A stretch of DNA of 11,753 nucleotides from assembly GCA_003159055.1 (NCBI GenBank), contig PMLH01000469.1, positions 1 to 11,753 of the forward strand, read 5' to 3'. Shown piece after piece: positions 5,882 to 11,753 of the stretch. This DNA comes from Myxococcales bacterium (GTDB taxonomy: Bacteria > Myxococcota > Polyangia > Fen-1088). Numbering within the stretch: the stretch's first letter is position 1; every line of letters begins with the position of its first letter. A program made the position numbers and the translations under genes. The notes beneath the pieces were generated by a model. That model ran no database searches. It had not been told where the DNA came from and saw only the letters and a list, made by a program, of their open reading frames with translations.

Positions 5882-7978
5882 TCACGGCGTGCTCATCCCA
5901 AGCTCTTCGAACAGAAAAGCCAGCTCGTCCGTGTATTGCGCGATGACTTTCGCCATGGGCTTGCCGGCGCCGTGGCCGGCCTTGCCTTCCATGCGCAACA
6001 GAATGGGCACCTTGCCGGCGGTCGCGTGTTGCAGCCGGGCCGCAAACTTGCGCGCGTGCATGGGATCCACGCGCGTGTCGGACTCGGCAGAGAAAATCAG
6101 CGTGGCCGGGTAGTGCGTTCCTTCCTTGACGTGGTGGTACGGCGAATAGGCGTACAGCCAGGCGAAGTCGTCTGTTTTCTCGGCCGTGCCGTACTCCGGA
6201 ATCCACAGACGCGCGATCTGCAGCAGGTGGTAGCGAATCATGTCGGTCAGGGGAACGCCACAGACGGCCGCTTTGAACAGCTCCGGCCTTTGCGTGATGG
6301 CCGCGGCCACCAGCAGCCCGCCGTTCGAGCGGCCGGAGATCGCTAGATGCTCGGGCGAGGTGATCTTCTCGCGGATCAGATATTCGGCGGCAGCGGCAAA
6401 ATCGTCGAACACGTTTTGTTTCTCTGCCAGCATGCCCTGGCGATGCCAGGTCTCGCCGTATTCGCCTCCGCCGCGCAGGTTGGCCACTGCGTACACGCCG
6501 CCGGCCTCGATGAACGGGCCCACCCAGGCCGCGAAACCAGGCGTCAGGCTGACGTTGAAGCCGCCGTAGCCGTAAAGCAGCGTAGGATTCTTCCCGTCGC
6601 GCACCAGGGTCTTCTTGTGCACGAGGAAGATCGGAACTTGCGTTCCATCCTTCGACCGGCAGCGAACCTGTTCGACGCCGAACTGGCTGGTGTCGACGGG
6701 CGTGGTCAGTTCTTGCCACAGGTCCGTCTTGCCGCTGCCGACCCGATGGCGCAGCACCTTGGTCGGGGTGAGGAATGACGTGAAAGAAAGATAGACGTCG
6801 GATTGGCCGTGCCGCCCGTGAAGCCCCCCGACGGTCCCCAGCGACGGCAGGTCGACCTCGTGTTGCAGCTTTCCCGCGCGCGAAAACACACGAACTCGAG
6901 ACGCGGCGTCCTTGAGATAAACTGCAACCAAAGCTTCCTTGGCCGCGACCACCGACTCCAACGTGTCCTGGCCCTCGGGAATCAGCAACTTCCACTGTCC
7001 GCGCTCGGGCTTGTGCGGATCGATTTCGAAAAGCTGGTAGCGGGGCGCGCCTTCGTTCGACACCACGTAGAAGCGGTCGTCGAGCATGTCGACCAGATTG
7101 AAGATGGCGTCCCGTCCTCGCACCATGACGACCGGGGCGCTGCCTTTTTCGCGGGCCTTTTCGCGATCAATGAGAAACAACTCGGACTTGCTCCAGCCTT
7201 CCGAGACCTCGACGGCAAGAAAGCGGCCGTTGGGCGAAAGTTGAACATTGGCCCAGGCCGACGGGCCAAGGCTGTCCCCGAAGATTTCCTGATCGGCCGC
7301 GGGGTCGGTACCGAGCCGATGGAAGAAGACCTGACGATGGTAGTGCTCCTCACCGGCGGGCACGCTGCCCGGACTCGGGTAGCGCGTGTAGTAGAACCCC
7401 TCACTGGCAGGCAACCATGCGAGCGAGCAAGCACGCGTGTTTGGAATCGTATCGTTCCGATCGCGCCCGGTCGCCACGTCCCGAACCCGCAAGGTCGAGT
7501 TTTCGTTGCCCGCGGTCGAGATTCCGTACGCCAGCAGGGAGCCGTCCTCCGACGGATACCACCAGTCGAGCGCCGCCGTGCCGTCGGCCGCCAGCGCATT
7601 CACGTCGAGCAGCGTCCGATCTTTTCCTGCGTTTCCGTCGCGCACGTAAAGAACCGGCTGGTTCTGCTTGCCCTCGCGTCGGGTGTAGAAGAGCCGAACC
7701 CGCTTCCCCCTGTCGCGCACGACGGGCGCGCCCAGCGCCCCAGTTTGGTGCCATTGCCACAGGCGATTTTCGAGCCACGCTCGACTGGGCACGTGGTCGA
7801 GCTGCTCGCGCAAGTGCTGGTTCTGCGCAGAGGTCCAAGCCTTCACCTCAGGCGAATCTGCGTCCTCTAGCCAGCGGTACGGGTCAGAAACCTCGACGCC
7901 GTGGATCTTTTCGACCACGTTGTCGATGCGCGTCGCCGGGAGCGCGGCCGAAAGAGTCAATGCCATAAGTGCAAGCAC
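5882..7978 (-). CDS. Prolyl oligopeptidase, family S9A
   Basis: A 698-residue serine peptidase that cuts short peptides after proline. The N-terminal region has HGVEVSDPYRWLED (26-39), the standard S9A opening; residues about 80-430 form the beta-propeller that limits access to short peptides; the alpha/beta-hydrolase domain follows. The triad is visible: S551 in GRSNGG, D634 in ESDTRVDP, and H669 in KAGHGAG; Y471 in YGYGG fits the oxyanion Tyr and R636 the substrate Arg. Ahead of the usual start are about 15 hydrophobic residues (MLALMALTLSAALPA) that might be a short export signal, though without basic residues. GTG 7978 overlaps the end of AGGAAG; ATG 7966 with an 11-base spacer from AGGAAGG is a close alternative that removes four residues. 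It starts 16 bases after the peptide transporter gene, so import and cleavage of peptides look coupled. Confidence 0.93.
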   Translation of the reverse strand: MLALMALTLSAALPATRIDNVVEKIHGVEVSDPYRWLEDADSPEVKAWTSAQNQHLREQLDHVPSRAWLENRLWQWHQTGALGAPVVRDRGKRVRLFYTRREGKQNQPVLYVRDGNAGKDRTLLDVNALAADGTAALDWWYPSEDGSLLAYGISTAGNENSTLRVRDVATGRDRNDTIPNTRACSLAWLPASEGFYYTRYPSPGSVPAGEEHYHRQVFFHRLGTDPAADQEIFGDSLGPSAWANVQLSPNGRFLAVEVSEGWSKSELFLIDREKAREKGSAPVVMVRGRDAIFNLVDMLDDRFYVVSNEGAPRYQLFEIDPHKPERGQWKLLIPEGQDTLESVVAAKEALVAVYLKDAASRVRVFSRAGKLQHEVDLPSLGTVGGLHGRHGQSDVYLSFTSFLTPTKVLRHRVGSGKTDLWQELTTPVDTSQFGVEQVRCRSKDGTQVPIFLVHKKTLVRDGKNPTLLYGYGGFNVSLTPGFAAWVGPFIEAGGVYAVANLRGGGEYGETWHRQGMLAEKQNVFDDFAAAAEYLIREKITSPEHLAISGRSNGGLLVAAAITQRPELFKAAVCGVPLTDMIRYHLLQIARLWIPEYGTAEKTDDFAWLYAYSPYHHVKEGTHYPATLIFSAESDTRVDPMHARKFAARLQHATAGKVPILLRMEGKAGHGAGKPMAKVIAQYTDELAFLFEELGMSTP

Positions 7979-7994
7979 CTTCCTGACTCTCTTA

Positions 7995-9347
7995 TCATGC
8001 CCTTCCGGCCATGAGGCGTTTCACCCACGGCGAAAGCACCAGCAGCGCCGCGCCGGCGGCAAAGGTCGACGCCACGAACATCAGGAAGAAGTCCGCTTGA
8101 CCGCCAAGCACGTGAAACACCTCGCCCCGTTCGACTTTTTCGATGGTTCCCGCCAGAAGGCCAGCCAGGAGATCCGAGATGAACATCGAGAAGAACCACG
8201 CGCCCATCATCACCGACGCCAAGCGCGCCGGGGCGAGCTTGGTCACCATGGATAGCCCAACCGGGGAAAGGCACAGCTCGCCGCAGGTGTGCAGCACGTA
8301 GGTGGCGATGAGCCACAGCGGGCTGACGCGAATGCCACCGTCGGAGAGGCGTGCACCAAGCACCAGCACGATGAAGCCCGAGCCGAGCAAAATCAGGCCC
8401 ATGGCAAACCTGACCGGTGTGCTAGGCGCGCGACCACGCGCTTCGAGGCGGATCCAAATCCATGCAAACACCGGCGCCAGCAGAATCACCGAGATGGAAT
8501 TCACCGACTGATACTGCGGCGCCAAGATGTGGAGACCAAGGAACATGCGCCGCGTGCGTTCTTCCGCGAAGAATGTCATGGACGAACCCGCCTGTTCGAA
8601 CGCCATCCAGAAGAAGATGTTGAAGAACGCGAGCACGGCAATCGCGCCGATGCCTCGCAACTCGTCGTGGGTCAGTGGCACATTCTTGATGTCCGTGGTT
8701 GCGGCAAGGCCGCGCTGCACGCGGCTGGCCGGCACGTCGCCGATGCTGCCTAGAAAGCGGCGCTTGAGCGCTAGGTACACCACCAGCCCAAGCACCATGC
8801 CAAAACCGGCGGCGCTGAAGCCGACGTGCCAGTTGAATCGGTCGGCGAGCTTGGGGCAGATGATCTGCCCGATGGTCGCGCCTAAGTTGATGCCCATGTA
8901 GAAAATCGTGAAGGCGGCGTCGCGCCGGCGGTCGCCCTCGGAATAGAGCTGGCCGACCATGGTCGAGATGTTCGACTTGAAAAAGCCGGTGCCGATAATG
9001 ATGAGGAGAAGGCCCAGGAAGAACGTCGCCTTCGATGGCACGGCCAGGCAGAAGTGGCCCGATGCGATAACAACCCCGCCGATGATGATGGCGCGATGGG
9101 TGCCAAGGATTCGGTCGGCAAGCAAGCCCCCGAAGAGCGGCGTCAAGTACACCAGCCCCTGGTACCAACCGTAAAGGTGGCTCGCCTGTTCCTTGGTCCA
9201 GCCGAACCCACCGGCGGTGCTGATGAGGAACAGGGCCAGAAAGGCGCGCATGCCGTAGAACGAAAAACGCTCCCACATCTCGACGCTGAAAAGCAGGTAC
9301 AGGCCAGGTGGCTGGCGGGCGGCCTTGGCGCGCGCTGGGCTGTTCAT
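7995..9347 (-). CDS. Proton-coupled oligopeptide transporter, POT/PTR2 family
   Basis: A 450-residue inner-membrane symporter predicted to import di- and tripeptides with protons. It shows EMWERFSFYG (23-32), the ExxER-F-x-Y-G motif of helix 1 needed for proton coupling; FFKSNIS (122-128) in helix 4 with K124; the PTR2 signature FYMGINLGATIG (149-160); a helix-7 FEQAGSS motif; and GELCLSPVGLSM near helix 10. About a dozen hydrophobic segments are visible. The start is uncertain: ATG 9347 gives a typical N-terminus (MNSPARAKAARQPPGLYLLF), ATG 9359 adds four residues and has GAGG 11 bases upstream, and a TTG at 9383 gives the longest form. It is the first gene of the four-gene minus-strand unit and divergent from the acyl-CoA synthetase gene. 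The family is clear; a broader substrate range cannot be read from sequence. Confidence 0.92.
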   Translation of the reverse strand: MNSPARAKAARQPPGLYLLFSVEMWERFSFYGMRAFLALFLISTAGGFGWTKEQASHLYGWYQGLVYLTPLFGGLLADRILGTHRAIIIGGVVIASGHFCLAVPSKATFFLGLLLIIIGTGFFKSNISTMVGQLYSEGDRRRDAAFTIFYMGINLGATIGQIICPKLADRFNWHVGFSAAGFGMVLGLVVYLALKRRFLGSIGDVPASRVQRGLAATTDIKNVPLTHDELRGIGAIAVLAFFNIFFWMAFEQAGSSMTFFAEERTRRMFLGLHILAPQYQSVNSISVILLAPVFAWIWIRLEARGRAPSTPVRFAMGLILLGSGFIVLVLGARLSDGGIRVSPLWLIATYVLHTCGELCLSPVGLSMVTKLAPARLASVMMGAWFFSMFISDLLAGLLAGTIEKVERGEVFHVLGGQADFFLMFVASTFAAGAALLVLSPWVKRLMAGRA

Positions 9348-9418
9348 CGGCCCAACCATCAAACGCCGTGCCTCGATTTGCAACTGGTTCCACGAAAACG
9401 GCCCACTTCATGGCAGGA

Positions 9419-9435
9419 TGTGGCGAAAGGCCACA
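9419..9435. promoter_or_regulatory. Hairpin in the divergent intergenic region
   Basis: TGTGGC (9419-9424) and GCCACA (9430-9435) form a perfect 6-bp stem with a 5-base loop, midway between the divergent starts at 9347 and 9522. It could be an operator for a regulator serving both transcripts or an RNA hairpin in one leader. No U tract follows on either strand, so a terminator is less likely. Confidence 0.3.
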
Positions 9436-9478
9436 CAAGGGACAAAATGATGCGGGACCTTCGGTGCGATTGTTGCGG

Positions 9479-9484
9479 TTGACA
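9479..9484 (+). promoter_or_regulatory. Candidate -35 element of the acyl-CoA synthetase gene
   Basis: TTGACA is a perfect sigma70-type -35 hexamer 37 bases before the GTG at 9522. At a 17-base spacing the next hexamer is ACAGAT, which matches TATAAT poorly, so this is only a tentative promoter. If real, the 5' leader would be very short, in keeping with the lack of a clear Shine-Dalgarno sequence. Confidence 0.25.
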
Positions 9485-9521
9485 GTACCCCGCTGTTTCG
9501 GACAGATCTTTACTGGTTGCA

Positions 9522-11225
9522 GTGAACTCCCTAGCTTCAAAAATTCTGCCAAGGTTTGCCCCTGCGGAAGGCACCACCGAATCTCCGTCCTCCGTCGAGC
9601 AAAACATCGGCTTCGTCTGCACGGATCGCCAGGATGGCGCCGCCGTTGCGTTGCGTTGGCTGTCCGGCGCCGGGGAGCGCCTGGAGATCTCGTATCGCCA
9701 GCTTGCCGAGGAAAGCTCGCGCTTCGCAAACGTGCTGCAGTCGCTTGGCGTGGTTCCGGGCGACGCGTGTTTCATGTTGCTGCCGAAGATCCCCGAGGTG
9801 TTCTACGCCTTCTTGGGGACGCTCAAGGCGCGCGCCATCGCATGTCCCTTGTTCATTCACCTTGGCGAGCCCGCGCTCGAGGACAGGCTTTCCGACGCCC
9901 AGGCGCGCGTTCTCGTGACGAGGCAGTCGCTGCTGAGGAAAATCGGGCACATTCGCGGCAAGCTTCCGAACCTGCGCCACGTGCTGGTCGTCGACGCGAG
10001 CGACCACGTCGATGAAAACACGCTCAGCCTGCCGCGCCTCATGCGCGAGGCGGCTGTGGAGTTCGACGTGACGCCGACCTCCATCGAAACGCCGTCGCTG
10101 CTGCACTACACGTCCGGCTCCACCGGCAAACCCAAAGGTGTCTTGCATACGCACGGCGCCCTCTCCTTCCAAAACAAGACCGCAGAGGAAGTGCTGGGCC
10201 TGCATGCCGGTGACGTGTTCTGGTGCACGGCCGATCCGGGCTGGGTGACGGGAACTGCCTACGGTATCGTCGGCCCCTGGTCGCTTGGGGTGACCCAGGT
10301 CCACTACAGCGGCGGTTTCGATGCCGACACCTGGATGACCATCCTCGAACAAGAGGCCGTGAGCGTCTGGTACACGGCCCCGACCGCGCTGCGGATGCTG
10401 ATGCGCGAGGATCCCAGCCTGTTTCGCAACCGCAAGCTAGACGCCCTGCGCCACATCGCAAGCGTGGGCGAGCCGCTCAATCCAGAGATCGTGCATTGGG
10501 GCCGGCAGGTGCTGGGCAAGGAAATCCACGACACCTGGTTTCAGACGGAAACCGGCGCCATCATGATCGCGAATCGGCCGGGGATTCCGATTCGGCCAGG
10601 CTCGATGGGCAAGCCTGTTTCGGGCATTGAGGCTGCGATCTTGGATCGCTCCGGTCGGCCGCTGGGTCCAGGTCACCAGGGCAGGTTGTGTCTGCGCACC
10701 GCGTGGCCGTCGATGTTCCGGCAGTACCTGCATCGCCCCGACGCCTACGCCAGCAAGTTCGACGGTGGCTACTACCATTCAGGCGACACAGCGGTTTGCG
10801 ACCAGGACGGCTACTACTGGTTCGTGGGTCGCGCCGACGACGTCATCAACACCACCGGCCACCTGGTCGGCCCGTTCGAGATTGAAAGCGCGCTGCTGGA
10901 AATGGCCGAAGTAGTAGAAAGCGCAGCGATTGGCGCCCCCGATCCCATTCGCTTCGAGAAAGTCGTCGTCTTCGTGGTTCTGCGAGCCGGCATCACCCCC
11001 AGCCGCGTCCTTGAAAGCCGCATCCGACTGCACCTCGCCAACCGTGTGTCCTCGTTCGCCGCACCCCAAGATGTCGTGTTCGTCGACGAGATTCCGAAGA
11101 ACAACGCCGGCAAGATTATGCGCCGCCTTCTGCGCGCCCGCTTCCTCGGCCACGACGTCGGGGATGTATCGACCCTGGATACGAGAAGCGCCGGCGCAAA
11201 ACAGAGCTCCGACAACGAAGACTAA
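9522..11225 (+). CDS. acsA: AMP-forming acetyl-CoA / short-chain acyl-CoA synthetase (AcsA type)
   Basis: A 567-residue adenylate-forming enzyme that activates acetate or another short fatty acid with ATP and CoA, in the cytoplasm. Seen are the phosphate loop YTSGSTGKPKG (196-206), the acetate-pocket block DPGWVTGTAYG (238-248), SVGEPLNPE (314-322), DTWFQTETG (337-345), the hinge region GRADDVINTTGH (436-447) and the C-terminal catalytic lysine K531 in PKNNAGKIMRR, which in relatives is silenced by acetylation. The length fits the short AcsA form rather than the roughly 650-residue Acs. Where Acs has two Trp (WWQTETG), this has Trp-Phe: the second Trp, which closes the acetate pocket, is F340. 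That leaves substrate range open (acetate, propionate or slightly longer). GTG 9522 is the only reasonable start but lacks a clear ribosome binding site. Confidence 0.9.
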   Translation: MNSLASKILPRFAPAEGTTESPSSVEQNIGFVCTDRQDGAAVALRWLSGAGERLEISYRQLAEESSRFANVLQSLGVVPGDACFMLLPKIPEVFYAFLGTLKARAIACPLFIHLGEPALEDRLSDAQARVLVTRQSLLRKIGHIRGKLPNLRHVLVVDASDHVDENTLSLPRLMREAAVEFDVTPTSIETPSLLHYTSGSTGKPKGVLHTHGALSFQNKTAEEVLGLHAGDVFWCTADPGWVTGTAYGIVGPWSLGVTQVHYSGGFDADTWMTILEQEAVSVWYTAPTALRMLMREDPSLFRNRKLDALRHIASVGEPLNPEIVHWGRQVLGKEIHDTWFQTETGAIMIANRPGIPIRPGSMGKPVSGIEAAILDRSGRPLGPGHQGRLCLRTAWPSMFRQYLHRPDAYASKFDGGYYHSGDTAVCDQDGYYWFVGRADDVINTTGHLVGPFEIESALLEMAEVVESAAIGAPDPIRFEKVVVFVVLRAGITPSRVLESRIRLHLANRVSSFAAPQDVVFVDEIPKNNAGKIMRRLLRARFLGHDVGDVSTLDTRSAGAKQSSDNED

Positions 11226-11352
11226 CGCCGCTGTCGGAAGTCGCCGTCTTGGTCGTGGCCGCCACTCGCAGTCGTGTCCCCCATCACTCCCACCCACCTG
11301 CTACGTCCCGCTCTTTCCGATCCACGCGCTCATTTCCGCTTAGACTCCCGGT

Positions 11353-11753
11353 ATGCGCGTACTGCTCGTGGGTCCCGACCTGGAGGAAAACCTCTCCCTC
11401 CGTTATCTGGCCTCGTCCCCCCGCAAAGCCGGGCACGAGCCAGTCATCGCCGCGTTCGACACGGAGGCCGACACCCCGTCGGTCCTGGCCGCCGCAGCCT
11501 CGGCCGATCTCGTCGGCTTGTCCATGTGCTACCAGATTCGCGCGCCCGAGTTTCTCGCGCTCGCGCGCCAGCTCAAGCAGGCCCGCCCGACCCGCCCGGT
11601 GATCGCCGGCGGCCACTACGCTTCGTGCGCCGCCGACGAGCTGCTCGCTCGGCACGGCGAGCTCGATCTCATCGCGATCCACGAGGGCGAGCAAACCTTG
11701 GCCAATCTGGCCGGGCTTTCCGCCTGGACCCCCGCGACGCTGGCCACCATTCC
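11353..11753 (+). CDS. B12-binding-type radical SAM protein, N-terminal fragment (cut by window edge)
   Basis: The first 133 codons are in the window and the frame stays open to the end. The protein begins MRVLLVGPDLEENLSLRYLA and shows a Rossmann-like pattern: LVGLSMCYQIRAPEFLALAR (about 53-72), then VIAGGHYASCAADELLARHG (about 82-101), and DLIAIHEGEQTLANL (about 104-118). The GGHYAS-to-ELL and D-x-I-x-x-x-EGE-x-T-L sequence is typical of the cobalamin-binding-like domain in front of B12-dependent radical SAM enzymes. The DxHxxG cobalamin-ligand motif is not seen, so B12 may bind in another mode or not at all. The CxxxCxxC iron-sulfur cluster motif would lie downstream and cannot be checked. 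There is a 127-base gap after the synthetase gene and no obvious Shine-Dalgarno sequence. Family call moderate, function unknown. Confidence 0.72.
   Translation, partial: MRVLLVGPDLEENLSLRYLASSPRKAGHEPVIAAFDTEADTPSVLAAAASADLVGLSMCYQIRAPEFLALARQLKQARPTRPVIAGGHYASCAADELLARHGELDLIAIHEGEQTLANLAGLSAWTPATLATI

Noticed and set aside
6803..7870. Plus-strand open frame of 355 codons opposite the oligopeptidase
   Set aside because: It is an antisense shadow; the opposite frame carries a complete S9A protein with its catalytic triad.
9411..9425. Sigma54-like promoter TGGCAGGATGTGGCG before acsA
   Set aside because: The GG-to-GC spacing is one base short of the sigma54 consensus and the -12 part reads TGGC instead of TTGC.
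8422..9729. Minus-strand open frame of 435 codons over the transporter and the start of the synthetase
   Set aside because: It is Arg/His-rich, crosses two real genes and the control region, and has no family motif.
11226..11352. Terminator or small gene between acsA and the radical SAM gene
   Set aside because: No stable stem followed by a T tract and no small frame with a ribosome binding site was seen.
1..11753. CRISPR array, tRNA or rRNA gene, or an intact insertion sequence
   Set aside because: No regular direct repeats, cloverleaf-like sequence, rRNA landmark or paired terminal inverted repeats were recognised by eye.

Overview
The window looks like chromosomal DNA of a high-GC, Gram-negative-type bacterium, most likely a member of Myxococcota or a related former deltaproteobacterial lineage. 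That placement is an inference from protein style (an S9A prolyl oligopeptidase beside a POT peptide transporter, a short AcsA-type acetyl-CoA synthetase, GTG and TTG starts) and not from a marker gene comparison. GC content looks similar along the whole window.

Layout. (1) Positions 1-255, minus strand: the first 85 codons of secA, with a TTG start and a strong ribosome binding site. A GC-rich hairpin sits directly upstream. (2) Positions 256-591: a gene-poor stretch holding what looks like the decayed 3' end of a transposase gene, then a perfect inverted repeat that could be an operator. (3) Positions 592-3480, plus strand: a two-gene unit. The first protein has an OmpA-like peptidoglycan-binding domain interrupted by a second, PGB_1-like segment, followed by a CX4CX4C motif and a C-terminal beta domain. 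The second has two N-terminal beta domains and a C-terminal GH19-like (chitinase/endolysin) domain. Neither has a recognisable signal peptide. Together they suggest a cell-wall binding and cutting module, possibly cargo of a contractile injection or type VI-like system, acquired as accessory DNA. (4) Positions 3517-9347, minus strand: four closely spaced genes in the order of transcription POT peptide transporter, prolyl oligopeptidase, D-Ala-D-Ala ligase and a cystathionine gamma-synthase-type PLP enzyme. This reads as a peptide uptake and breakdown operon joined to amino acid and wall-precursor metabolism. (5) Positions 9522-11225, plus strand: an AMP-forming acetyl-CoA (short-chain acyl-CoA) synthetase, divergent from the operon across a short intergenic region with a hairpin. 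(6) Positions 11353 to the end, plus strand: the N-terminal part of a B12-binding-type radical SAM protein cut by the window edge.

The most unusual part is the 592-3480 pair with the transposase remnant next to it. The rest is mostly ordinary metabolism, with some details worth checking: an acetate-pocket Trp replaced by Phe in the synthetase, an orphan ddl inside a peptide-use operon, and a short hydrophobic N-terminus on the oligopeptidase. No tRNA, rRNA, CRISPR array or intact insertion sequence was seen.
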